This document shows, piece by piece, positions 35,711-43,905 of a DNA stretch of 64,000 nucleotides. Origin of the DNA: CAIYRG01 sp965247505 (lineage in GTDB: Bacteria > Pseudomonadota > Alphaproteobacteria > Micropepsales > Micropepsaceae); assembly GCA_965247505.1 (NCBI GenBank), contig OZ252020.1, positions 4,154,001-4,218,000 of the forward strand. The letters run 5' to 3'. Below the pieces are notes generated by a model that saw only the letters and a program-made list of their open reading frames with translations, was not told the origin of the DNA and did no database searches. Made by a program: the position numbers and the translations under genes. Positions within the stretch are counted from its first letter, which is position 1; each line of letters begins with the position of its first letter.

Positions 35711-35807
35711 CGTTAAAAGTGGACATGCGAAGGATTAGCGGCCACATCCACTTTGCCCCTGGACGCGGGAACTGGTCTGGTGACTAGGGATGTCCGCTTT
35801 GTGCGCC
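35711..35807. repeat. Dispersed intergenic repeat (site 2, three half-sites)
   Basis: Half-sites AAAAGTGGACAT (35715-35726), ACATCCACTTTGCCCC (35744-35759) and ATGTCCGCTTTGTGCGCC (35790-35807) are related to the inverted repeat at 26545. They fill the gap between two convergent genes. Confidence 0.45.
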
Positions 35808-35819
35808 GCTACGCCACCC

Positions 35820-36599
35820 TCACCTAAAATTCTGTCCCCGCTCGATGCCTGCATAATACTCCCAGCGCTTTAAAATGCTGGCCACGCCAAAGGCCTGACC
35901 GAGACAACGATCAATATCCTCCTGGGTCATGGCATGAACTATTCCGCTGGCCTCGGCTATGAGCTGCTTTTCTGCATTTTCTTCCAAGTGCAATGCCCAG
36001 ATCGTTGCTTCTTCGATCGTCGGCCCAGCAACGGCGGCACCATGCATCTTCAGGAGCACAGCATTCTTATCGCCTAAGGCTTCTGCCAACTGATCTCCAA
36101 GCTCGCGCGTGTTGACGTGACCTACATAATCCATGAGCGGCACGCCTTCGCCGAAGATAGCTCCGTGGACCGTCACGGGCAGGATGGGTTTGCCGGTAAT
36201 AGAAAAAGCAAAGGAATGGATGGGGTGAGAATGAACCACAGACATGACATCGGGCCGCGCTCTATAAATCCCGGTGTGAATCTCCACCTCTCGAGGGGCG
36301 ATCGTCGGTCCGCCTATCTGGGTCGAGCGCAAGTCAACCGTCACAATGTCGTCCGCCTGCAAGACCGCGCGGCTGACATCACGAGATCCAATCAATACCA
36401 AATCGGTCCCTGGAATGCGGGCGCTCACGTGACCTGAAGAGCCGATGATTCCTTGCGAGACGAGCAAACGTGTCGCTTGGGCAACTTTTTCCTTCAGCTC
36501 TCGAACCTCAGCTGTGTCCTGTGCAGCGTTACTCGGTTGCGAACTCATTAGGCCCAAAAGTAGCAGCGCCATAGTCGCCCGGATGAAACTGTATCTCAT
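35820..36599 (-). CDS. Exported class II aldolase/adducin-family protein
   Basis: The 259-residue protein carries a Sec signal (MRYSFIRATMALLLLGLMSS, ending NAAQ) after GGGAGGGAT. The aldolase II fold is shown by GIIGSSGHVSARIPG, the zinc ligands VVHSHPIHS (two His) and LLKMHGAAVAG (third His), with PREVEIHTGIYRARPD between. Cytosolic relatives (fuculose-1-phosphate aldolase, ribulose-5-phosphate epimerase, decarboxylases) act on sugar phosphates. An exported form is unlikely to do so, because sugar phosphates are not stable periplasmic substrates. The usual Tyr/Glu catalytic residues cannot be placed with certainty. Another deprotonation or decarboxylation is possible. Confidence 0.82.
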   Translation of the reverse strand: MRYSFIRATMALLLLGLMSSQPSNAAQDTAEVRELKEKVAQATRLLVSQGIIGSSGHVSARIPGTDLVLIGSRDVSRAVLQADDIVTVDLRSTQIGGPTIAPREVEIHTGIYRARPDVMSVVHSHPIHSFAFSITGKPILPVTVHGAIFGEGVPLMDYVGHVNTRELGDQLAEALGDKNAVLLKMHGAAVAGPTIEEATIWALHLEENAEKQLIAEASGIVHAMTQEDIDRCLGQAFGVASILKRWEYYAGIERGQNFR

Positions 36600-36977
36600 G
36601 ATATCCCTCCCAACATTATCTAGACCACGAGACCGACACCGCAGACATGCGTATCAATATAACGATATGCATGACCGTGGCGCTTCTTCGCTCGTCTCGG
36701 CGTAGGTCTTAGCATATATCCACCGGCTATGGACCAGTGTGACCAGCGCACTGAAGGCGATGTTGTTAAGGCTGGGAGAGAACTATGAACCGCCAACGGC
36801 AAAAGAGGATTTGTTGCATTTCGTCTTGGGAGATCAGCTTTTTCTCAATTTGCCGCGTAACGCTTAATGATCGTCCGAGTGCCTATGGCGAGGCCGCGCT
36901 CCGTTCGTGAGATACCATGGCTTTTTCCTACAGAATAGAAGAAGAACTAAGCTATTCTTGAATATCGGATCAGAGGC
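36600..36977. other. Intergenic region between divergent genes, nothing recognised
   Basis: The 378 bases lie between the exported aldolase (minus strand) and the catabolic cluster (plus strand). They must carry both promoters. No convincing gene, IS trace or strong dyad was found. Confidence 0.4.
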
Positions 36978-37790
36978 ATGATGGGCAAAATGAAGATCGC
37001 AATAGTTGGACTAGGCGCCGTTGGCCGGTCGCTGGCGACGCATTTATCAAACCAAGCGATTGCCAATGCCGAGCTCGTTGCCGTCGTTGCACGCGACAAG
37101 GATAAAGCGCGTGAAACGCTCAAGCAGATGAATGTCGAAGTTGATATCTGCGATTTGCAAGACCTCGCCGAACTTGCGGACATCGTTGTGGAATGTGCGC
37201 CGGCGGCAATTCTTGAAGATATCGCCAAGCCGGTGTTAGAGGCTGGCAAAAAAGTGGTTGTTTTAAGCGTCGGCGCGCTGTTGTCACATCCACATCTGAT
37301 CGATATCGCTGCGCGGACGGGTGGGCAAATTATTGTCCCAACGGGCGCCCTATTGGGCCTCGATGCTGTTTCGGCCGCGGCCGAGGGGCATATTCGATCC
37401 GTTCGGATGGTGACGCGCAAGCCAATAAAAGGACTCGCTGGCGCCCCATTCCTGGTCAAAAATAAAATCAATATTGAGGACATCGATGCGCCGCTACTGC
37501 TGTTTGAGGGAACAGCACGCGAAGCCGCAGAGGGCTTTCCTGCTAATCTTAATGTCGCTGTTGCGCTCGCTTTGGCTGGAATTGGTCCGGACAAGACCTA
37601 TCTCGAAATATGGGCTGATCCTGATATCACTCGGAACACCCACCGAATTATGGTCGACGCCGATGTGGCAAGCTTCGACATGACGATCCAGAATGTACCG
37701 AGTGAAAATCCGAGAACCGGAAAAATTACTGCACTCAGCGTCCTCGCTGCATTGCGTAAGATCGATGCACCGCTTCGTGTGGGTTCCTGA
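36978..37790 (+). CDS. Aspartate dehydrogenase family protein (NadX-like)
   Basis: The 270-residue oxidoreductase has an N-terminal Rossmann fold (KIAIVGLGAVGRSLATHLSN) and the DUF108 C-terminal domain: VPTGALLGLDAVSAAAEG, TAREAAEGFPANLNVAVALA, GPDKTYLEIWADP and RNTHRIMVDAD. Family enzymes interconvert L-aspartate and oxaloacetate/iminoaspartate with NAD(P). In catabolic clusters, relatives act on other amino acids. It is the first gene of a co-directional run to 43852, with the TPP enzyme 43 bases downstream. GAGG lies just before the tandem ATG codons, so the exact start (36978 or 36981) is uncertain. Confidence 0.85.
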   Translation: MMGKMKIAIVGLGAVGRSLATHLSNQAIANAELVAVVARDKDKARETLKQMNVEVDICDLQDLAELADIVVECAPAAILEDIAKPVLEAGKKVVVLSVGALLSHPHLIDIAARTGGQIIVPTGALLGLDAVSAAAEGHIRSVRMVTRKPIKGLAGAPFLVKNKINIEDIDAPLLLFEGTAREAAEGFPANLNVAVALALAGIGPDKTYLEIWADPDITRNTHRIMVDADVASFDMTIQNVPSENPRTGKITALSVLAALRKIDAPLRVGS

Positions 37791-37833
37791 AGAGATCTTC
37801 TTGAATCAAAGGCACTAGAACGAAAGGCCGACA

Positions 37834-39468
37834 ATGTCGGAAACAAATACAGTCGCTAGATCGGTTGTGAATACTCTGCGCGATCTGGGGGTGAAATACG
37901 TCTTCGGAGTGCCGAGCGGTGGATGGGTCGATTACATGGAGGCCCTGCGCACAACCGACGGAATAGAGTTCATTTTGGTAACGCATGAGGGCGGCGCTGG
38001 CATGATGGCCGATGTATGCGGCCGGCTAGGCGATGCGCCCGGCGTTTGTTTCGGCACCTTCGGTCCGGGTGCCACCAATTTGGCAACAGGGGTCGGGGGA
38101 GCGCTGCTTGATCGCTCACCAATGATCGCCTTTACCGACGAAATGCCAACGGCAATGCGCGGACGAACGACGCAAATGGGAATCGATCATCAAGCTTTAT
38201 TCGAGCCACTGACCAAGAAGACGACCCGTCTGCGCGCGGACGCCGTGAAATCGGTGTTGTTCGATGCCGCCCGTGTCGCACTCGGCGGACGCGCTGGGCC
38301 AGTGCATGTTGGTCTTCCGGTAGGCCTATCGGCTGAGAGCGCAAGCATCGAGAACATTGCATTCGCCCCCCTTGCTTCGCCGCCACCCACCGATCCGGAG
38401 TTGCTACGGCAAGCGGCGAAACTATTCGCCGGAGCACGCAAGCCAATCCTTGCCGTGGGCCTCGGCGCTGTCCACGCAAACGTGCAGAGAGAGATTCAAT
38501 CTCTAGCAGAGAAGTATAAAATTCCAGTGGTTCTCACCCCCATGGCCAAGGGGATGCTAGCCGAGGACCATCGCTCTTACGCAGGTGTTCTGTTCCATGC
38601 GCTCAGCGATATAGTTGGCGAGACCCATCAACAAGCCGATCTCGTTGTGTGCGTGGGCTACGATCCAGTGGAGTTTAATTATGAGTCTTGGATGCCCAAG
38701 GGTGCACCGCTGATCAATTTCGATATCGAGCCGGCTGATCTAGATTGTGACACCTACACATTGGCGGTAGATGCGGTAGGCGACATCAGGACATCGCTAG
38801 GCGCACTATTGGCGCTACCCGCTATAGAAAATGATTGGGACCTTGCCGCCCTGGCCGAGCGCCGAGCGCTGATGTTCGCAAAGCTGAAACCCTCCAGCGA
38901 AGGCTTTGGGCCCAAGGGGGTTCTGGCTGCATTGCGTGAAGAGCTGCCTGATGACGGGATCATGACCTGCGACGTGGGTGCGCACACTCATCTGATCGGT
39001 CAGCTCTGGGCCACGCCGGCTCCCGATTTGCAGATCATGACCAATGGATGGTCCGCCATGGGGTTCGGTATTCCGTCGGCCATCGCTGCCAAGCTCGCTC
39101 GACCTGAAAAAAGCGTGTGTACGGTCGTAGGCGATGGGGGTTTTCTTATGACCGCGGGCGAGCTTGCCACTGCCGTGCGCTACAATCTTAAAATCGTCGT
39201 TATTCTGCTGACGGACAACGATCTCGCCTTGATACGCATCAAGCAGGAAAAAAAGAGCAACCCGATCTACGGTACGCCGGTGCGAAATCAAGGAACAATT
39301 GGGGGCACCCACATCTTTGGTGTGCCGGTTCACACTGCCCACGATACCAAAGAATTTCGTAGAGAGCTTAAAGCCGCGTTCGCAAGCGACGGTTCGGTTA
39401 TTGTAGAGGCGATCGTCGATAGCCGTGAATATGACGCTATTGTACTGCACAAGGATAAGCCGGGTTGA
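37834..39468 (+). CDS. Thiamine-diphosphate-dependent enzyme (acetolactate synthase / benzoylformate decarboxylase-like), cytosolic
   Basis: The 544-residue protein has no export signal. The Pyr domain shows YVFGVPSGGWVDYMEAL and catalytic Glu in THEGGAGMMADVCGR. The PP domain shows GDGGFLMTAGELATAVRYNL, then LLTDNDLALIRIKQ as the GDG...N motif (D-N-D in place of the usual N-N). Chemistry is decarboxylation or carboligation of a 2-oxo acid. Gene order with a dehydrogenase-like NadX protein, an FAD monooxygenase and a decarboxylase-like protein suggests breakdown of an amino-acid-derived or aromatic acid. It differs strongly from the Tat-exported TPP enzyme at 13122. Confidence 0.88.
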   Translation: MSETNTVARSVVNTLRDLGVKYVFGVPSGGWVDYMEALRTTDGIEFILVTHEGGAGMMADVCGRLGDAPGVCFGTFGPGATNLATGVGGALLDRSPMIAFTDEMPTAMRGRTTQMGIDHQALFEPLTKKTTRLRADAVKSVLFDAARVALGGRAGPVHVGLPVGLSAESASIENIAFAPLASPPPTDPELLRQAAKLFAGARKPILAVGLGAVHANVQREIQSLAEKYKIPVVLTPMAKGMLAEDHRSYAGVLFHALSDIVGETHQQADLVVCVGYDPVEFNYESWMPKGAPLINFDIEPADLDCDTYTLAVDAVGDIRTSLGALLALPAIENDWDLAALAERRALMFAKLKPSSEGFGPKGVLAALREELPDDGIMTCDVGAHTHLIGQLWATPAPDLQIMTNGWSAMGFGIPSAIAAKLARPEKSVCTVVGDGGFLMTAGELATAVRYNLKIVVILLTDNDLALIRIKQEKKSNPIYGTPVRNQGTIGGTHIFGVPVHTAHDTKEFRRELKAAFASDGSVIVEAIVDSREYDAIVLHKDKPG

Positions 39469-39600
39469 ACTGCGTCATTGCAGTACCCTAAGTCTTCAGT
39501 AAAAAAAATTGGTCGAGCATCCTGACTTGCGCGCCTTCCGACGGGCATTACAATCCTTGATCGAAGTGATAAAACCGCTCGGCAAACACGGGGTAGAACC

Positions 39601-40008
39601 ATGGCCAAACTACGTCACATCGCTATTATCGTACCAGATCCAGAAGCCTCAGCAGTTTTCTTCGAGCGTGCGTTTGACTTGAAACGCGTGGGCAAAGCCC
39701 GGCGAGGTATTTATCTGTCGGACGGCACAGTGAATGTTGCACTTCTGAAAATAGAATCCGAAGAAGAGGAAGTTGGCATTTATCATTTCGGGATGTGGGT
39801 CGACAATCTGGCAGAATCCGAAAAGAAGGCGACGGAGGCTGGTGCAACCTACATGGCTGGGCGGCCCACCTCGCCCAATTCGTTTTATGAGTGCAAATAT
39901 CGCGATCCCAACGGAATTATATTCGATATGACCCATACTGGCTGGACCGGTGCCGTAAAAAATGTCCTCCCTGCAGATGAGGTGGCTGGAGACCAGGCCG
40001 GCGGATAA
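39601..40008 (+). CDS. VOC family (glyoxalase / ring-cleavage dioxygenase-like) protein
   Basis: The 135-residue single-domain vicinal-oxygen-chelate protein has LRHIAIIVPDPEASAVFFER at the start, GIYHFGMWVDNLAESE at the middle and YRDPNGIIFDMTHTGW near the end. Metal-site candidates are His in LRHIAI, His in IYHFGM and Glu in FYECKYRDPNG. It could be an isomerase, lyase or dioxygenase. It sits between the TPP enzyme and the FAD monooxygenase in the same direction, 33 bases before the latter. Confidence 0.85.
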   Translation: MAKLRHIAIIVPDPEASAVFFERAFDLKRVGKARRGIYLSDGTVNVALLKIESEEEEVGIYHFGMWVDNLAESEKKATEAGATYMAGRPTSPNSFYECKYRDPNGIIFDMTHTGWTGAVKNVLPADEVAGDQAGG

Positions 40009-40041
40009 ATTCGATATTCAATTAGTTTTGGGGGGGTGTAG

Positions 40042-41262
40042 ATGGACCGATCTGATGATCGCGTAATTATCATTGGGGCTGGGCCGTTAGGATTATGCTT
40101 AGCGTTGGCGTTGGCGTTGGAGGGCGTGAAGAGTTGCGTCATCGAACAATTATCTGATGAGAACTTTCTCAAACAGATACCGCGCGCAGGCACAAATCAC
40201 CCTGCCACTCTTGAGATGTATGACAAAATCGGTCTCTACGAGAAGTTAGAGCCACGAGGCATTGTTGCGCCGCGGTTCCACTATTGGGATGGGGCGAAGC
40301 GCGAACGCATAGCCGAGTTTGATCATATTCATCTCAAAAACGACACACGCTTTCCGTTCGTATTGCAGTGCGAGCGTATAAAAATCGTGGAGGAAGCGCT
40401 GGCGATGGTGAAAGCCAATGCGATGACGGACGTTCGACTGGGGGCAACTTTTACGGGATTCACCCAAGATTCGGAAAGTGTCACCGCATTTTTCGAGACT
40501 GGCAGCAGCGAAAAGGAGTCGATCCGTGGGCGTTACATCGTAAGTGGAGAGGGCGCGCGCAGTATTGTACGAGATGAATTGGGGATCGAGTTCGAAGGGT
40601 TCACATATACGGACCGTACAATCACAATTCAGGTTGCATATGATTTCACGCAGCATGGATATGCGGAACGGAATTACATCTCTCATCCGAAGGAATATTC
40701 GAACCTATTCCATTGGATAGGCCCGCCAAATTGCTGGCGCGTCCATTTTCCTACCAAGCCGGACGAGGAAGAAGAGGCGCTCACGAGGCCCGAAGCTATG
40801 CAAGAGCGGTTGCAACGCCTCTTGCCGACCGGACAGCCATTCGAAATCGTTGGCCGCAACCTCTACTCGGTGCACCAACGCGTGGCACAGAAATTTCGTA
40901 AAGGCCGTGCAATTCTGGCCGGAGATGCCGCTCACGTAAACAGTCCGATAGGTGCAATGGGGCTAAATAGTGGCGTCCACGATGCCTTCAACTTGGCTGA
41001 CAAGCTCGGGCGCATCTGGCGTGGAGAGGGCGATGAATCACTGCTTGACCTCTACGGGCGGCAGCGACGCTATGTTGCGGCCCAACACACACAAGTCCAG
41101 ACCATTCGCAACAAGCGACTGCTTGCCGAGAAAGACCCGACAGTGCGCCAACGCAATCATGACGAGCTGAGGCGTAAATCCGAGGATCCTAAACTCGCGC
41201 GCGAGTTTCTACTTAGAACTTCATTACTCAATAGCCTGAATGAGGCCGCGCATATTACTTGA
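40042..41262 (+). CDS. FAD-dependent aromatic hydroxylase-type monooxygenase
   Basis: The 406-residue flavoprotein belongs to the p-hydroxybenzoate-hydroxylase / PheA group. The N-terminal dinucleotide motif is VIIIGAGPLGLCLALALA, the second motif GEGARSIVRDELG (the DG motif with Glu for Asp), and the third GDAAHVNSPIGAMGLNSGVH with DAFNLADKL. It uses NAD(P)H and O2 to hydroxylate an aromatic or similar substrate. A strong GGGGGGG site precedes the ATG. The short C-terminal region suggests a single-component enzyme. The cluster context points to aromatic acid catabolism; the exact substrate is unknown. Confidence 0.88.
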   Translation: MDRSDDRVIIIGAGPLGLCLALALALEGVKSCVIEQLSDENFLKQIPRAGTNHPATLEMYDKIGLYEKLEPRGIVAPRFHYWDGAKRERIAEFDHIHLKNDTRFPFVLQCERIKIVEEALAMVKANAMTDVRLGATFTGFTQDSESVTAFFETGSSEKESIRGRYIVSGEGARSIVRDELGIEFEGFTYTDRTITIQVAYDFTQHGYAERNYISHPKEYSNLFHWIGPPNCWRVHFPTKPDEEEEALTRPEAMQERLQRLLPTGQPFEIVGRNLYSVHQRVAQKFRKGRAILAGDAAHVNSPIGAMGLNSGVHDAFNLADKLGRIWRGEGDESLLDLYGRQRRYVAAQHTQVQTIRNKRLLAEKDPTVRQRNHDELRRKSEDPKLAREFLLRTSLLNSLNEAAHIT

Positions 41263-41422
41263 CGATCGGCTCTACCGTCGGTCGCTGCGACCGCACATTC
41301 TTAAGGCACAGCTTCGTCCGTTTGGGCCAAATTGAAACGAGAGGCTGTGCTAGCTCTGCAATATTGTGTGTAATGAATAGAGCTGGTTGCATCATCGACC
41401 ATAAAGGGATTTGGGGGCAGGG

Positions 41423-42865
41423 ATGACGGCGAAAGACGCGAACGCAGCGCCGTCCCCTAAAGACGTGAAGTGGGCCAACAAGGCTCAGTACCGTTCGGTG
41501 AAAGTCTTGGCCTGCCTCGCAATACCGCTTGCAATTTGGCTTGCGCCTCTGCCGATTCCGCCCGAAGCCAAGGCAACCTTCGCCATCTCAGCGTTCATGA
41601 TCATTTCTTGGATGACCGAGATAATGGATTACTCCGCAGCGGGCCTCCTGGGTCTCCTGCTGTTTTGGGGTTTTTCGGTTGCCGAGCCGGAAATTATCTT
41701 TAGTGGATTTGTGAGCGAATCCACGTGGTTCTACCTAGGCGCCGTCCTTATTGGTGCGATGGCAACCAAGTCGGGCATCCCTCAGCGGGTTGGTAATTTT
41801 GTAATCCTCCGCATCGGGCTGACTTACTCGCGCTTTTTGCTCGGGCTTATCGTCATAAACTTCCTGCTTACGTTCTTGGTCCCGTCGGGCGCAGTCGTCT
41901 TGATCGTTACGGCGTCGATCGCGTTGGGCGTTTTGAAGCTGTTTAAGGCCGAGCGCGGATCGAATATGGGCCGCGGTGTATTTCTCGTTATTACCTACAT
42001 GTCCGGTCTCTTCAATAAAATGGTCATTGCCGGAACCGCAACGATTTTGGCGCGTGGCCTCATTGTAGATAGTGGAACGGTCGTTCCGTACTCACTTTGG
42101 GTTTTCGCGTTTCTGCCTTGCGCCCTCATTTCGATTTTTGCCTCTTGGCGGATCACGCTCAAACTGTTTCCGCCCGAGACGGAGAGCATTGTCGGCAGCG
42201 AGGAGGAAATGAAGACGCATTTCGGCAACAAAGCTGCTTGGACGCCGTTGACCACCAAGGCAAGCCTATTGATCGCGCTTGCTCTTGGTCTGTGGATGAC
42301 AGATTGGCTTCATGGATTCTCGCCTGCACTCATCGCCTTCGCGGTTGGTTTGTTCGCGCTTCTGCCCTACATCAATGTGCTCGATGAAGAGGATTTTAAG
42401 CGCGTCAATTTGTTGCCTTTCTTTTTTGTCGGTGCGGCACTTGGAATGAGCGCGGTGCTCAAGTCGAGCGGCGCGTTGGAGGTATTGACCGATGTAGCCA
42501 TTGGTGGGCTTGAGCCGATGCTCTCGCAGGAATTCGTTGCGATAACGGCTCTCTATTGGGGAGGATTCATCTACCACCTCTTTACCGGCAGTGAGATTTC
42601 CATGCTTGTGACCTCGCTCCCGCTCTTACTCGAATACGCCAACGCAAATGATATGGATCCAAGGTGGATCGGGATGATTTGGGCATTCTCCTCAGGGGGT
42701 AAGCTGTTCGCCTATGAATCGGCGGTTTTGGTTCTTGGATACAGCTACGGTTTTTTCCAGCACACGGATCTGATCAAGCTAGGTGCGCTACTTGCAATAG
42801 TGGAATTTGTCGCGCTTGCGTTCAGCGTAGTCTTCTATTGGCCGCTGCTGGGACTGAACTATTAA
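41423..42865 (+). CDS. DASS/SLC13-type anion (dicarboxylate) symporter
   Basis: The 480-residue membrane protein has about 11-13 hydrophobic segments and the repeat architecture of the divalent anion:Na+ symporter family. Features are STWFYLGAVLIGAMATKSG, PSGAVVLIVTASIALGVLKL and the second half LPFFFVGAALGMSAVLKSSG. The canonical SNT motifs are replaced by segments such as AGTATILARGLIVD and TGSEISMLVTSLPLLLEY. The start at 41423 follows a G-rich site. It probably imports the organic anion processed by this cluster. The decarboxylase-like gene follows nine bases later, so the two are co-transcribed. Confidence 0.85.
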   Translation: MTAKDANAAPSPKDVKWANKAQYRSVKVLACLAIPLAIWLAPLPIPPEAKATFAISAFMIISWMTEIMDYSAAGLLGLLLFWGFSVAEPEIIFSGFVSESTWFYLGAVLIGAMATKSGIPQRVGNFVILRIGLTYSRFLLGLIVINFLLTFLVPSGAVVLIVTASIALGVLKLFKAERGSNMGRGVFLVITYMSGLFNKMVIAGTATILARGLIVDSGTVVPYSLWVFAFLPCALISIFASWRITLKLFPPETESIVGSEEEMKTHFGNKAAWTPLTTKASLLIALALGLWMTDWLHGFSPALIAFAVGLFALLPYINVLDEEDFKRVNLLPFFFVGAALGMSAVLKSSGALEVLTDVAIGGLEPMLSQEFVAITALYWGGFIYHLFTGSEISMLVTSLPLLLEYANANDMDPRWIGMIWAFSSGGKLFAYESAVLVLGYSYGFFQHTDLIKLGALLAIVEFVALAFSVVFYWPLLGLNY

Positions 42866-42874
42866 GGGAGCTCC

Positions 42875-43852
42875 ATGTCCCGAATTCAACTAAGCTGCGC
42901 ATGTTGGGATTACGACCGCACACGCCCCCTGATGGATCGTCGTGTCCAACCGGAAGGCATCGATCTTGACATCGAAGTCTTGCGGCCGGGTCAGTCCTTC
43001 CAGCGGATGCTAGAAAATAAGGAATTCCAAGTCTGCGAAATGTCGCTTGCGTCCTATACCATCCTACGAAGTCGTGGAGATTGTCCGCTCATAGGCATTC
43101 CGGTGGCCCTCTCAAAAATCTTCCGCCATTCTTGTATCTATGTCCGCCGCGACGCCGGCATCACCAAACCCGAGGATTTACGCGGAAAGCGCGTTGGCAC
43201 CCCGCAATATAGCGCAACCGGAATCGTCTTCATGCGTGGCATGCTCCAGCATGATTTCGGTGTGGCGCCAGAGGACATGCACTGGTTCATTGGCGGACTG
43301 AACAAGCCCGGCGAAAAGCAACGGCTGGCGGTGAATTTGCCGCCAAATCTAAAACACGAGTTTCTGCCGGCCGGGCAAACGCTGGAGAACATGTTTCAGT
43401 CTGGGGACATCGATGTACTGCTAGCTAACCAGATTCCAAATTTGTTCATGCAAGGGTCGCCCCTCATTACGCGTCTATTCCCAAACTATAGGGAGGTCGA
43501 GCAGGAATATTTTCTTCGCACCGGCATATTCCCGATCATGCACATGGTGGTCTTGCGCGATGACGTATACCGGGATCATCCGTGGGCAGCGGCCAGCCTC
43601 TACAAGGCATTTTGCGAAGCGAGAGATCTCGCGATCGAAGGCTTCTACGATACCGACGCGTTGCGGCTCTCATTGCCATTTCTGCTCGACCATATGGAAG
43701 AAACCTGGCGTGTGTTTGGTAAGGATTTCTGGCGCTATGGTGTTGAAGCTAACCGTCCGACCTGGGAAGCAATTTGTCAGTATCTTTTCGAGCAGAAGCT
43801 GGCGCCGCACTTGATCTCCGCCGAGGAAATGTTCGCGCCGGGAGTGGGCTGA
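42875..43852 (+). CDS. 4,5-Dihydroxyphthalate decarboxylase-like (Pht5 family) protein
   Basis: The 325-residue cytosolic protein has a periplasmic-binding-protein type 2 fold as in Pht5. Family-style segments are LSCACWDYDRTRPLMDRRVQ, PEGIDLDIEVLRPGQSFQRM, FQVCEMSLASYTILRSRG and LRGKRVGTPQYSATGIVFMR. Pht5 decarboxylates 4,5-dihydroxyphthalate to protocatechuate. Close relatives are of unproven function and are often annotated as binding proteins, but no signal peptide is present here. It directly follows the DASS transporter. Together with the FAD hydroxylase it supports an aromatic dicarboxylate or similar acid as the substrate of the cluster. Confidence 0.8.
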   Translation: MSRIQLSCACWDYDRTRPLMDRRVQPEGIDLDIEVLRPGQSFQRMLENKEFQVCEMSLASYTILRSRGDCPLIGIPVALSKIFRHSCIYVRRDAGITKPEDLRGKRVGTPQYSATGIVFMRGMLQHDFGVAPEDMHWFIGGLNKPGEKQRLAVNLPPNLKHEFLPAGQTLENMFQSGDIDVLLANQIPNLFMQGSPLITRLFPNYREVEQEYFLRTGIFPIMHMVVLRDDVYRDHPWAAASLYKAFCEARDLAIEGFYDTDALRLSLPFLLDHMEETWRVFGKDFWRYGVEANRPTWEAICQYLFEQKLAPHLISAEEMFAPGVG

Positions 43853-43905
43853 ATCGCAAAATTAGGGATGACTAGGGCGATTGTCGCGCGTGAGCCTTGG
43901 AGAGC

